Origin: an uncultured Faecalibacterium sp. | GTDB lineage: Bacteria > Bacillota > Clostridia > Oscillospirales > Ruminococcaceae | Assembly (NCBI GenBank): GCA_934525405.1 | Contig: CAKSZF010000007.1 | Coordinates: 1-47,123, forward strand | Direction of reading: 5' to 3' | DNA: 47,123 bases | Part shown: positions 7,862 to 16,023 of the stretch, piece by piece | Numbering within the stretch: the stretch's first letter is position 1 | How the letters are laid out: each line of letters starts with the position of its first letter | Notes under the pieces: model-generated | What the model saw: the letters and a program-made list of their open reading frames with translations, nothing else | Told to the model about the DNA's origin: nothing | The model's database searches: none | Translations under genes and position numbers: made by a program

Positions 7862-8648
7862 AATCTCCCTTCAGGTTGAAGGTATGATCCATGGGCCCGG
7901 AGCCGTGCCCTAAGTCCAGCATGGCAGACAGACAGCCGGAAATGTAGGCCTTGGCGCGCTCCACGGCGGTGTCAAGGTCGTAGCCCTTGGCAAGATTGGA
8001 GGCAATGGCGCTGGACAGGGTGCAGCCGGTGCCGTGGGTGTTGGGGTTTGCAATGCGCTTGCCCTTGAACCACTTGCCGGTGCCGTTGCGCCACAAAAGG
8101 TCGTCGGCATCATTGATTTGGTGACCGCCCTTGCACAGCACGGCGCAGCCGTAACGCTCGCTGATGGTGCGGGCAGCGGCTTCCATGTCAGCAGCGTTGG
8201 CAATGGTCATGCCGGACAGGATCTCGGCCTCCGGGATGTTGGGGGTAAGCACCTCAGCCAGCGGCAGCAGCTTTTCGGTCAGCGCCTGCACGGCATCGTC
8301 CTGCAGCAGCTTTGCACCTGAAGTAGCCACCATCACGGGGTCCACCACGATGTGCTTTGCGCCGTAGAAGTGCAGCCGCTCGGCGATAGTGTCGATGAGC
8401 GGGGCAGAGGATACCATGCCGATCTTCACCGCATCCGGGTAGATATCGGTGAACACGGCATCGAGCTGCTGTGCCAGAAACTGCGGCGTGGTGTCAAAAA
8501 TGGCGGTCACACCGGTGGTGTTCTGCGCTGTCAGAGCGGTAATGGCGCTCATGGCAAACACGCCGTTGGCGGTCATGGTCTTGATATCGGCCTGAATTCC
8601 GGCGCCGCCGCTGGAATCACTGCCGGCAATGGTCAATGCAGTTTTCAT
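7848..8648 (-). CDS. thiD: Hydroxymethylpyrimidine/phosphomethylpyrimidine kinase ThiD
   Basis: A 266-residue ribokinase-fold kinase that phosphorylates HMP and HMP-phosphate in thiamin synthesis. The N-terminus ALTIAGSDSSGGAGIQADIKT is the ThiD signature, and the C-terminal NPNTHGTGCTLSSAIASNLAKG forms the anion hole with the catalytic region. ATG 8648 was chosen over an in-frame upstream ATG at 8672 because AAAGGAG lies eight bases before it and the family starts at this point. The gene is led by a TPP riboswitch with a terminator hairpin, so it should be shut off when thiamin pyrophosphate is plentiful. No other thi genes are in the window. Confidence 0.95.
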   Translation of the reverse strand: MKTALTIAGSDSSGGAGIQADIKTMTANGVFAMSAITALTAQNTTGVTAIFDTTPQFLAQQLDAVFTDIYPDAVKIGMVSSAPLIDTIAERLHFYGAKHIVVDPVMVATSGAKLLQDDAVQALTEKLLPLAEVLTPNIPEAEILSGMTIANAADMEAAARTISERYGCAVLCKGGHQINDADDLLWRNGTGKWFKGKRIANPNTHGTGCTLSSAIASNLAKGYDLDTAVERAKAYISGCLSAMLDLGHGSGPMDHTFNLKGDFVRD

Positions 8649-8670
8649 GGGTAAAATGCTCCTTTGCAGC

Positions 8671-8706
8671 AAAAATGCGGATATGCCCGCAAAGACATAT
8701 CCGCAG
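8671..8706 (-). terminator. Expression-platform terminator of the thiD leader
   Basis: On the minus strand GCGGATATG pairs with CATATCCGC and is followed by ATTTTTG, between the TPP aptamer and the thiD ribosome-binding site. This is the expected off-state hairpin. Confidence 0.75.
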
Positions 8707-8718
8707 ATAAAAGCGCTA

Positions 8719-8804
8719 TCTCCCTACGTTGGCATGATCCAAATCAGGTCACAGGTCAGGGCAATACAGCCCACTCTCAGCCCGCTTGCACGGGCTCCCT
8801 TTTT
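8719..8804 (-). promoter_or_regulatory. TPP riboswitch (THI element) upstream of thiD-tenA
   Basis: Minus-strand sequence shows the THI-box core in order: GGGAGCCC ... GGGCTGAGA, then CCTGACCTG, CTGATTTGGATCATGCC, and the closing AACGTAGGGA. These match the pyrimidine- and pyrophosphate-sensing helices of TPP aptamers. The downstream terminator and the thiD/tenA operon fit its role. Confidence 0.93.
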
Positions 8805-8849
8805 ATAATAGAAAGCATACCACAATCGGGGAAAAGATGCAAGAAAAAC

Positions 8850-9060
8850 AGGCTGCGCAAAAACGCACTGCTGACTCGCCCAGTGCGGTGCGGATGTTGT
8901 CCAGCACCTTTTTGCTCAGCAGCACAAAGGCCTGCTTGGTACGGCCTGCGGATACATTGGCGCAGCGCACGTTTTCCCGGGCAAAGAAGTCCTCGGCCAC
9001 AGGGCCTGCGGCAGCAGATTCATAGTCAGTATACCATATCGGGTACAAAAAGGGAAATAA
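8850..9060 (-). other. GC-rich stretch that may be a gene remnant
   Basis: Between the thiD leader and the small-RNA promoter, the minus strand has an open stretch with core-like codon use reading AEDFFARENVRCANVSAGR and then TKQAFVLLSKKVLDNIRTAL. I do not recognise a family, there is no convincing start signal, and the ends drift into AT-rich sequence. It may be the tail of a decayed gene. Otherwise I see nothing coding between 8805 and 9130. Confidence 0.25.
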
Positions 9061-9133
9061 CGTTTGCGACAGCCCGGCGGGGCAGGACATAAAAAGTTAA
9101 CAAAATAAATTACAAATAAATTACAAAACCCTA

Positions 9134-9162
9134 TTGCAAAATGATTTCAAAAGAGTTACAAT
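9134..9162 (+). promoter_or_regulatory. Strong promoter of the orphan small RNA
   Basis: TTGCAA (9134-9139), 17-base spacer, TACAAT (9157-9162). It is followed by a non-coding unit that ends at a terminator. Confidence 0.75.
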
Positions 9163-9168
9163 ATGGTT

Positions 9169-9348
9169 ACAGCAAGGGCAAAGCCCCAAGGCTGTGTGTG
9201 AAATCTTTTTCTTCTTGTTTTTGGGATACTGGGCGCGGATCCTCCTCCTCCGGCTGTTCTCCTTCACAGCTATGATCCATGCGCCGCACAGGCAGTGTCC
9301 CGCTTCGTGTGCAAAAGGGCTCGTCCGGTGTTTCGGACGAGCTTTTTT
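9169..9348 (+). ncRNA. Candidate structured small RNA, about 180 nt, class unknown
   Basis: A promoter-to-terminator unit without a plausible reading frame. The expected start falls at ACAGC (9169), which pairs with GCTGT (9191-9195) as a 5' hairpin enclosing GGGC-AAA-GCCC. A long irregular arm follows: GGATACTG (9224-9231) with CAGTGTCC (9293-9300), GGCGC with GCGCC, GGATC with GATCC, and an apical GCTGT/ACAGC hairpin. It ends in the terminator at 9318-9348. Size and the single long arm recall 6S RNA, but I cannot confirm that class from sequence. No SRP, tmRNA or RNase P signature is visible. Confidence 0.5.
9318..9348 (+). terminator. Terminator of the small RNA unit
   Basis: GGCTCGTCCG-gtgttt-CGGACGAGC followed by TTTTTT, nine or more paired bases. 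Confidence 0.9.
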
Positions 9349-9488
9349 GCATTTTGCAACCTCTATTTTGCCTGCAAAAGTGATACTTCAAAAATCAAAG
9401 TATGACCAATGCCCGAAAACGCTTGGCAAATTGTCTGTTTTTCCGCAAAGGACAATTATAAAGTTTGGCGCGGCAGGGGTTTGTATTC

Positions 9489-9518
9489 TTGCGGGCTTTG
9501 TGGTAAAGTATATACAAT
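9489..9518 (+). promoter_or_regulatory. Probable guaB promoter
   Basis: TTGCGG (9489-9494) and the overlapping -10 options TATACA (9511-9516, 16-base spacer) or TACAAT (9513-9518, 18-base spacer) lie about 80 bases before guaB. Just upstream is an inverted repeat AATTGTC (9429-9435) / GACAATT (9451-9457) that could be an operator. Nothing else stands out in 9349-9594. Confidence 0.55.
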
Positions 9519-9594
9519 CAATTTATAAGCAGCAAACATGAATGATTTTGATGCTGATTTATATCGGATGCGTTAAGAGAAAAGGAGTTTGATT

Positions 9595-11109
9595 ATGGCT
9601 TATTTCTACGAAGAACCCTCCCGCACCTTTGGCGAGTACCTGCTGGTCCCCGGCTATTCCTCTGCGGAGAATGTGCCCACGGCGGTCAGCCTGAAGACCC
9701 CGCTGGTCAAGTACCGCAAGGGACAGGAGGAGTGCCCGCTGCAGATGAATATCCCCATGATCAGCGCCATCATGCAGTCGGTCTCCGGCGATAAGCTGGC
9801 CATTGCACTGGCTCGTCAGGGCGGCGTTTCCTTTATCTATGGCTCTCAGAGCATCGAGAACGAGGCCGCCATGGTGCGCCGCGTCAAGAGCTTTAAGGCC
9901 GGTTATGTGGTGTCCGATTCCAATCTGGCTCCCACTGCCACCCTGCATGATGTGCTGGAGCTGAAGGCACGCACCGGCCACTCCACCATCGCCATCACTG
10001 CCGACGGCACTCCTAACGGCAAGCTGCTGGGCATCGTGGCTTCCCGCGATTACCGCATCAACCACACCCCGGACGATGCCTGCGTTACCACTTTTATGAC
10101 CCCCGTTGAAAAGCTGGTCACTGCTCCGGAGAACACCTCCCTGCACGATTGCAACAACATCATCTGGGACAATAAGATCAACACCCTGCCGCTGGTGGAT
10201 GCCGAGGGCAATCTGGTGTATATGGTATTCCGCAAGGACTACGATTCCCACAAGGCCAACGTCAACGAACTGCTGGATAAGAACAAGAGCTACGTTGTGG
10301 GTGCCGGTATCAACACCCGCGACTACGCCCAGCGCGTGCCCGCACTGGTAGAGGCCGGTGTGGATGTGCTGTGTATCGACTCCTCTGAGGGCTACTCTGA
10401 GTGGCAGAGCCGCACCATCGGCTGGATCCGCGAGCACTACGGCGACACCGTCAAGGTGGGTGCCGGCAACGTGGTGGACGCTGAGGGCTTCCGCTTCCTC
10501 GCTGAGGCTGGTGCAGACTTTGTGAAGATCGGCATCGGCGGCGGCTCCATCTGCATCACCCGCGAGACCAAGGGCATCGGCCGCGGTCAGGCTACCGCTG
10601 TCATCGAGGTCGCCAAGGCTCGTGATGAGTACTACAAGGAGACCGGTATCTATGTGCCCATCTGCTCCGATGGCGGCATCGTCCACGACTACCACATCAC
10701 TCTCGCGCTGGCTATGGGCGCAGACTTTGTGATGCTGGGCCGCTACTTTGCCCGCTTTGACGAGAGCCCCACGAACAAGGTGCGCATCAACGGCCAGTAT
10801 ATGAAGGAGTACTGGGGCGAAGGCTCCAACCGTGCCCGCAACTGGCAGCGCTACGATCTGGGCGGCTCCACCAAGCTGAGCTTTGAGGAGGGCGTGGACA
10901 GCTATGTGCCTTATGCCGGTCCTCTGGCAGACGGCGTGCAGACCACCCTGTACAAGGTGAAGAGCACCATGTGCAACTGCGGCGCTCTGTCCATCCCCGA
11001 GCTGCAGCAGAAGGCCAAGCTGACCGTTGTTTCCTCCACCTCCATCGTGGAGGGCGGCAGCCACGACGTTGTGCTGAAGAACGCCACCCCCAGCATCATG
11101 AACGGCTAA
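9595..11109 (+). CDS. guaB: IMP dehydrogenase
   Basis: A 504-residue IMP dehydrogenase, which oxidises IMP to XMP with NAD+ in guanine nucleotide synthesis. The start ATG 9595 has AAAAGGAG upstream. The barrel starts with LKTPLV ... [12 protein letters not shown]. Residues about 100-220 are a pair of CBS domains ([38 protein letters not shown]). The catalytic loop [20 protein letters not shown] has the nucleophile at C320. [29 protein letters not shown] is the phosphate-binding part, followed by the flap region. The loop differs from the commoner GIGPGSICTTR form, so this is a divergent IMPDH subgroup. It forms a single-gene unit with its own promoter and terminator. Confidence 0.93.
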   Translation: MAYFYEEPSRTFGEYLLVPGYSSAENVPTAVSLKTPLVKYRKGQEECPLQMNIPMISAIMQSVSGDKLAIALARQGGVSFIYGSQSIENEAAMVRRVKSFKAGYVVSDSNLAPTATLHDVLELKARTGHSTIAITADGTPNGKLLGIVASRDYRINHTPDDACVTTFMTPVEKLVTAPENTSLHDCNNIIWDNKINTLPLVDAEGNLVYMVFRKDYDSHKANVNELLDKNKSYVVGAGINTRDYAQRVPALVEAGVDVLCIDSSEGYSEWQSRTIGWIREHYGDTVKVGAGNVVDAEGFRFLAEAGADFVKIGIGGGSICITRETKGIGRGQATAVIEVAKARDEYYKETGIYVPICSDGGIVHDYHITLALAMGADFVMLGRYFARFDESPTNKVRINGQYMKEYWGEGSNRARNWQRYDLGGSTKLSFEEGVDSYVPYAGPLADGVQTTLYKVKSTMCNCGALSIPELQQKAKLTVVSSTSIVEGGSHDVVLKNATPSIMNG

Positions 11110-11141
11110 GCCTGTTCTGAGCAAGCGATTACTTTGAACAC

Positions 11142-11178
11142 AGAGACCGCTGCACAGCGTTGTGCGGCGGTCTCTTTC
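11142..11178 (+). terminator. Terminator after guaB
   Basis: AGAGACCGC-tgcaca-gcg-ttgtgcg-GCGGTCTCT followed by TTC T-rich sequence, 33 bases past the guaB stop. Confidence 0.85.
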
Positions 11179-11273
11179 TATACGCTAAAAGAGAAGTGAG
11201 AAATGTCCGCAGATGTTTCTGACACGGGAAGCCGCAGCCTGTGTGTACAGCACCCCTTTTTACGCGAAAATAC

Positions 11274-11302
11274 TTGCACCGGCAGGGAAATCGTGCTATC
11301 AT
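11274..11302 (+). promoter_or_regulatory. pncB promoter
   Basis: TTGCAC (11274-11279), 17-base spacer, TATCAT (11297-11302). The -10 lies inside the first of two palindromes. Confidence 0.75.
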
Positions 11303-11326
11303 GATAGAAACGCTCTGTCATGACAG
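11296..11326. promoter_or_regulatory. Twin palindromes over the pncB promoter (candidate operator)
   Basis: CTATCATGATAG (11296-11307) and CTGTCATGACAG (11315-11326) are perfect 12-base palindromes that differ from each other only at the third base and its complement (CTRTCATGAYAG). Their centres are 19 bp apart, close to two helical turns. The first covers the -10 and the second the start of the transcript, the geometry expected for repression. The regulator is unknown. Confidence 0.5.
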
Positions 11327-11413
11327 GGCGGAGGATCCCCCTGCCGGGCAAGCGGCAGGCGGCGCGCAGTAGGGAAGAGCTGACGCCGGGTATAAATAGA
11401 GAGGAAAACATTC

Positions 11414-12931
11414 ATGAACGAGATCAAGGTTGAGCCTTATATCCCCGATGAGGACTACGATAACCCCGCGATGGTGGTGGATTTTTACGAATTTACCATG
11501 GCAAACTGCCTGTTCCTGCATGGCTTTAAGAATACCACGCTGGTGTTTGATATGTTCTTCCGCAAGAACCCGGATAATCAGGGCTATTCCATCAGCGCAG
11601 GCCAGCGCAAGCTGACCCGCTTTTTGCTGGACTATCACTTCAATGAGCAGGATATCCACTGGCTGCGCACCAAGGGCATGAGCGGGGAGTTCTGCGAGTA
11701 TCTGCGCACCTACAAGTGGCAGGGCGATATGTACGCCCTGCCCGAGGGCACGGTCTGCTATCCCCATGTACAGATGGTGCGTATTGAGTGCGATCTGGTG
11801 GGCGCGATCCTCATCGAGACCTACCTGCTGCAGACCATGAACTTCCACAGCCTGATCGCCACCAAGGCCACCCGCGTTACCGGCCTGAACACCCACACCC
11901 CCCGCAACGTCATGGAGTTCGGCACCCGCCGCGCACAGGGCGAGAGCGCCGGTAACGATGGTGCTTACGCCGCAGTGCTGGGTGGCTGCATCGGTACGGC
12001 CAACTGTCTGGCCGAGATGAAGTTCGGCGCAGAGGTCAAGGCTGTGGGCACCGTGGCGCACAGCTTTATCGAGTTCTTCCCCACCGAATTCGATGCTTTC
12101 AAGGCCTTTGCCGATACCTACCCGGATTCGGTCAGCCTGCTGCTGGATACCTATAATATTATGGAGAGCGGTCTGCCCAACCTGATCAAGCTGGACGATT
12201 ATCTCATTGAGAAATACCCCAACGACCCCAACCGCCGTGTCAAGAGCGCTCGCATCGACTCCGGCGACCTCGCCCGCGGCTCCAAGCGGCTGCGCAAGGC
12301 ACTGGATGCCGCAGGCAAGCCCTACATCAAGCTGGTGGCCTCCAACGGTCTGGACGAGAAGAAAATCGCTAACATGGAGCTGTACGAGCACGCACATTTC
12401 GACTCCTACGGCGTGGGCGAAAACCTCATCACTTCTGCCTCCGACCCCGTGTTCGGCGGCGTATACAAGCTGGTGGCGGTGAAGAAGCCGGACGGCAGCT
12501 ACACCCCCAAGATGAAGTGCTCGGACTCTGCCAGCAAGGCCATCATCCCGGGCAAAAAGATGCCGTGGCGTCTGTACGACGAAAACGGTCAGGCACAGTG
12601 CGACCTCATTGCCATGGACGGCGAGGTCATCGAGGCTGGCAAGCCGGTCACCATGGTCAATCTGGATTCGGACGCCATCGAGCGCACCATCACCTTTGTC
12701 CCTACCGCTGTGCGTCCGCTGCTGGTGCCGCATATTCTGGGCGGCGAGCTGGCTATCGACCTGCCCTCCATTGCTGAAAAGAAGGCCTATATTGCAAAAC
12801 AGCTCACCGAGGAGACTTGGGAGAGCGAGCTGCGTCTGGAGTGCCCCCACAAGCACTATGTCAACATGACACCCGCAGTGGCCGAGTGCCGCTCCCGGAT
12901 GTATGCCGAGCTGCACGGCGGCAAGGTGTAA
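11414..12931 (+). CDS. pncB: Nicotinate phosphoribosyltransferase
   Basis: A 505-residue enzyme of NAD salvage that joins nicotinate and PRPP. The order of motifs fits the family: VDFYEFTMAN near residue 22, MFFRKNPDNQGYSISAG, EFGTRRAQGESAGNDGAYAAVLGG near residue 170 with the catalytic-site residues, AHSFIEFF, RIDSGDLARGSKRLR near residue 280, and SNGLDEKKI followed by SYGVGENL. ATG 11414 follows GAGAGG. It is monocistronic between a strong promoter with twin palindromes and the tRNA-Leu promoter. Codon use is of the core type. It makes nicotinate mononucleotide in the cytoplasm; the operator suggests control by NAD status, which is inference. Confidence 0.95.
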   Translation: MNEIKVEPYIPDEDYDNPAMVVDFYEFTMANCLFLHGFKNTTLVFDMFFRKNPDNQGYSISAGQRKLTRFLLDYHFNEQDIHWLRTKGMSGEFCEYLRTYKWQGDMYALPEGTVCYPHVQMVRIECDLVGAILIETYLLQTMNFHSLIATKATRVTGLNTHTPRNVMEFGTRRAQGESAGNDGAYAAVLGGCIGTANCLAEMKFGAEVKAVGTVAHSFIEFFPTEFDAFKAFADTYPDSVSLLLDTYNIMESGLPNLIKLDDYLIEKYPNDPNRRVKSARIDSGDLARGSKRLRKALDAAGKPYIKLVASNGLDEKKIANMELYEHAHFDSYGVGENLITSASDPVFGGVYKLVAVKKPDGSYTPKMKCSDSASKAIIPGKKMPWRLYDENGQAQCDLIAMDGEVIEAGKPVTMVNLDSDAIERTITFVPTAVRPLLVPHILGGELAIDLPSIAEKKAYIAKQLTEETWESELRLECPHKHYVNMTPAVAECRSRMYAELHGGKV

Positions 12932-12955
12932 GTAGCACGAATTAAGCGGTTTTTC

Positions 12956-12984
12956 TTGACAAAACAGGGAAACTATTGTATCAT
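12956..12984 (+). promoter_or_regulatory. Promoter of tRNA-Leu
   Basis: TTGACA (12956-12961), 17 bases, TATCAT (12979-12984). The transcript has a 140-base leader with a hairpin formed by CCCGGCT (13075-13081) and AGCCGGG near 13119 just before the tRNA. Confidence 0.85.
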
Positions 12985-13124
12985 AAAAGCCGCTGATTTT
13001 AATAAAAATGTTAATACCACCAGATTGCGAATAGCAGCGTGGTTGTAATATTTTTTTCACACACCTGTTATTCCCGGCTCCCTCTCAAGCCAGAGGGCAG
13101 CAGGACTTTGTAAGCCGGGTTTGC

Positions 13125-13208
13125 GCCGCTGTGGTGAAATTGGCAGACACGAGGGACTTAAAATCCCTTTCTGGAGACAGAGTACGGGTTCGACCCCCGT
13201 CGGCGGCA
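13125..13208 (+). tRNA. tRNA-Leu (anticodon TAA)
   Basis: The acceptor GCCGCTG pairs with CGGCGGC (one wobble), with discriminator A and no encoded CCA. The anticodon stem AGGGA/TCCCT holds the loop CTTAAAA, so the anticodon is TAA. A long variable arm, typical of Leu, precedes GGGTTCGACCCCCG. It lies at the left edge of the AT-rich polysaccharide region. Confidence 0.93.
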
Positions 13209-13212
13209 TGTG

Positions 13213-13260
13213 AAAGCTCAGAATTGTTCGTTGATTCGAATGATTCTGGGCTTTTCTTTT
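13213..13260 (+). terminator. Terminator of tRNA-Leu
   Basis: AAGCTCAGAAT pairs with ATTCTGGGCTTTT around a loop of about 20 bases, followed by T-rich sequence. Confidence 0.75.
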
Positions 13261-13262
13261 TG

Positions 13263-14228
13263 CTCCATTTTCTGTAAGCTTTGGAGGGGCGAAAATAGTC
13301 TGACTCTATGAAAAAGAGCACAGGTTGGGTAACGAGATGCTGATTATACCTATATAACAGGAACAGCTGATGAGAAAGTAAAATTATATAGCGCAGTACA
13401 ATATGCTTCGTCAGAACTCCCAGCCATTATAATGGTATGAACCGATTTCTCAGAGCGATGAATTGAACCATATTTAACGGTTGTCATTACATTGGAGCTT
13501 TCTGTCTTACCTGACGATATCTTCCAGCAAAATGGACAACTATATGACCACATATTTTGTCCATTGGCGATTTCATCAGGAGTTTTCACGAGAAACTGGG
13601 CAATGTGCAAAAAAGTTTAGGATGAATCGCAATTTTTTCTAAGAAATGAGTGGATACATTTCCTCGGATTTCTATTGATTCCCAATTATAACCATGATAA
13701 AATAATAAGAGAATTCAGGAGGTCACATAGAAGAACTGAGATCCTCTGTTTTGAATGCAGAAGGATACTCCTTGATTGCGGTAGGGAGGTGAATCGTGTG
13801 GGCTTGTGTCTGTTTGCGAACAATAGTATGATAAATCATACAAAAACCAGAATGATAGACCCAAATAAGAAGTCCACTGCTGTTTACCTTGCTGACGCGA
13901 TGTGCAAAGGTGAAAACAAAGTGGGCTTATTGAGGTTTTGCAGAAATATATAATTCTGCACTCTAATGGCTATGCGCGGGCGACATTTAAACTGCGGCGT
14001 GACGGTCTGATTTTAATTGAGGCTACATTGTACTTGAAATGACCTTTGGCGAAACTGTCGTCCAAGGACTGCTATCCACCCAGAGATCCGCGATAACGAC
14101 CTACAGGTCTGAGAGGAAGAAATATTACTAAAGGATAGTGCTTGCCGGAACGGTGTGATCTAAAGAGAGTACTTTAAAACGAATAACAATAAGAAACGTA
14201 CAAACGAGAATTTATGTGAGGAGTAAAA
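13263..14228. other. AT-rich, mostly non-coding stretch between tRNA-Leu and the polysaccharide locus
   Basis: Nearly 1 kb without a convincing gene. There are short frames in both directions, but none has a start with a ribosome-binding site and recognisable protein. Two AGGAGG/GGGAGG-like sites (near 13719 and 13784) and a short frame ending near 14041 (reading HSNGYARATFKLRRDG) suggest eroded genes. Tandem short peptides interrupted by stops also occur near 13350-13430. It probably holds the polysaccharide operon promoter, which I cannot place with confidence. Confidence 0.4.
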
Positions 14229-14903
14229 ATGGCTACGAATACGACTGGAATCGATAAAGAAGTTGAAATCAACCGAAAAGAAAATCTGCGGGAGCATCGG
14301 CTGTACTGGATCGGGCGTCGGACGCAGGACGTGATCTTGTCATCGCTGGCACTGGTGGTGCTGTCGCCGGTCATGCTGGCTACGGCTATCGCAATTGTGG
14401 TGGATGACCCGTCTGCGGGTCCTGTTTTCAGTCAGGAGCGTATCGGCCGCAACGGCAAGCCCTTCAAGTTCTATAAGTTCCGCTCCATGTGCCCCAACGC
14501 AGAGGCAAAACTGGACGACTTGCTGGATCAGAACGAGATGGACGGTCCTGTGTTCAAGATCAAGGACGACCCGCGCATTACCCGCGTGGGCAAGTTTATC
14601 CGCAAGACCAGCCTCGATGAGCTGCCGCAGCTGTGGAACATCCTGAAGGGTGATATGAGCATCGTTGGCCCCCGCCCGGCACTTCCCCGCGAGGTGGAGC
14701 AGTACGGCGACTACGAAAAGCAGCGCCTGTATGTGACTCCCGGCTTGAGCTGCTACTGGCAGATCGCCCCGCACCGCAATGACCTCTCTTTTGAGGAATG
14801 GATGGATCTGGACGTGAAGTATGTCAAGGAGCGCAGCTTCTGGGTGGATTGGAAGATTATTTTTAAGACGTTTAAGGTGTGTTTGTTGGGGCATGGGGAG
14901 TAA
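14229..14903 (+). CDS. Priming sugar-phosphate transferase (WbaP/WcaJ-like, bacterial sugar transferase)
   Basis: A 224-residue polyprenyl-phosphate hexose-1-phosphate transferase, which puts the first sugar of the repeat unit on undecaprenyl phosphate at the membrane. One hydrophobic segment (residues about 36-60, [23 protein letters not shown]) anchors it. The catalytic core follows: [52 protein letters not shown], and GLSCYWQI near the end. It is a short form lacking the extra N-terminal membrane domain of WbaP. ATG 14229 has GTGAGGAG upstream. Its GC-rich, core-like codons contrast with the AT-rich genes that follow, so the first gene of the locus seems ancestral while the rest was exchanged. 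Confidence 0.93.
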   Translation: MATNTTGIDKEVEINRKENLREHRLYWIGRRTQDVILSSLALVVLSPVMLATAIAIVVDDPSAGPVFSQERIGRNGKPFKFYKFRSMCPNAEAKLDDLLDQNEMDGPVFKIKDDPRITRVGKFIRKTSLDELPQLWNILKGDMSIVGPRPALPREVEQYGDYEKQRLYVTPGLSCYWQIAPHRNDLSFEEWMDLDVKYVKERSFWVDWKIIFKTFKVCLLGHGE

Positions 14904-14913
14904 AAAATAGTAC

Positions 14914-15426
14914 ATGGAAAGAAGCGGTTGGAGAGACGAGATGGAGAGAGACCTTAGAATTGCGGTATTTGGGCAAAAGCGATTGTCAAGAGAGGGCGGC
15001 GTAGAAATCGTTGTAAAGGAACTGTGCACGCGGATGGCACAGCAAGGCTGTCAGGTGACCTGCTACAACCGGTCGGGGCACCATGTGAGCGGTGTGGAGT
15101 ATGACGATGTTGATAACGCAAACTACGAAGGAATCCAGCAGAAATGCGTTCCGACGATAGAAAAGAAAGGATACGTGGGCCTCTCCCTTAGCGTTCTGTT
15201 AGCACAGCATAACCAAGTGACGGCTGTTGATATTGTTCCGGAGAAGGTTGAGATGATCAACAACCGCAAGTCTCCGATTCAGGATGACTATATCGAGAAG
15301 TATCTTGCAGAGAAAGAACTGAATTTGACTGCAACGCTGGATGCGAAAGCAGCATACGCCGATGCTGATTTTGTTGTCATTGCGGCCCCTACCAATGTCT
15401 ACCTCAAACTTTCAGTGGCGGCATGA
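14914..15426 (+). pseudogene. Chimeric ORF: glycosyltransferase N-terminus joined to a UDP-glucose dehydrogenase fragment
   Basis: A 170-residue frame made of two unrelated halves. Residues about 13-81 ([20 protein letters not shown] ... CYNRSG ... [10 protein letters not shown]) are the start of a DUF1972-type glycosyltransferase, which normally continues into LAAVTSSFF-like sequence. From [15 protein letters not shown] (from about residue 86) it is instead UDP-glucose 6-dehydrogenase from just after its start, with the Rossmann GxGYVG end, [20 protein letters not shown] and [11 protein letters not shown]. It loses homology after that and stops. The junction, near 15168-15175, is in frame. 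Neither half can be functional alone, so this is a recombination scar. Confidence 0.8.
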
Positions 15427-16014
15427 TGGTCTACGGTGGCGTATAAAACTCATGCAAAATACCCCTACTGCGAGCCTGTTTTATTGCAGAGCAAGGTGCA
15501 GACATGATATTTTCATTTTTCCGAAGAATTAGAGGTGGAGGTTGAAAGCGTTGAAAAGCCCAAAATCTATTTTTCTGGAAAAGTTTATTGCAGAGAAAAG
15601 ACGGATATGATAACTGCATTTTTCCGGGGAATTAGAGGTAGTGAGGGGTAGATGATTGTTCATGTTGCAACAGAGAGGGACTATGTACTTGTACAGTTTT
15701 AACAAAGTGAGTTGGTGTACGAGTTATGACAATAAGGGTCAGCACTTTGAAAAAGGGAAAAGTGCGACTGCGAGTTATGACAATAAGACCTAACACCTTG
15801 TTGGTGAGCTGGTACTAAGGTGTATACCATAAAGTTTCAGTGGTGGTATTAGGATTGTAAATTGATGGAAAAACATGAACAAATATACGGCTGGACTGTT
15901 CCGGCTGATAAAAATGATAACTACAGTTGTGGGAAATAGATGATAAACACACTGTTTGATATAGATTGCTTGGCTCAATATGAGCCTTCCATATAAGTAG
16001 AAAAAGAGGGAAAG
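15427..16014 (+). pseudogene. Decayed region with repeated fragments of UDP-glucose dehydrogenase type
   Basis: No intact gene. CGAGTTATGACAATAAG occurs at 15720-15736 and again at 15771-15787; in one frame each reads SYDNK, followed in the first copy by GQHF, like the (T)NYDxKTQHFD segment that follows PTN in UDP-glucose dehydrogenase. A second imperfect direct repeat of about 55 bases runs 15479-15535 and 15585-15637 (TTATTGCAGAG ... CATTTTTCCG..GAATTAGAGGT). The stretch looks like several rounds of partial duplication and decay of the gene whose start is fused upstream. It could hold a promoter for the next genes, but I see none clearly. Confidence 0.5.
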
Positions 16015-16023
16015 GTGCGAGAA

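Noticed and set aside
9169..9348. Firm assignment as 6S RNA, SRP RNA or tmRNA
   Set aside because: The SRP GGAAGGAAGCAG-type core and tmRNA tag sequences are absent. 6S fits only by size and overall fold, so it is left as a candidate.
13125..13208. tRNA-Leu as a proven attachment site
   Set aside because: No second copy of the tRNA 3' end and no integrase were found in the window, so only the composition change is reported.
13350..13610. Minus-strand frame with a CPFC motif between tRNA-Leu and the polysaccharide locus
   Set aside because: No ribosome-binding site, no recognisable family and AT-rich composition; not enough to call a gene.
13675..13953. Plus-strand frame of 92 codons in the same gap
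   Set aside because: No start signal near the first codons and no similarity that I recognise. Left as part of the unassigned stretch.
15479..15787. Spaced direct repeats that could suggest a CRISPR array
   Set aside because: Only two copies of each repeat, imperfect, different lengths, no regular spacers and no cas genes. Better explained as fragments of a decayed gene.
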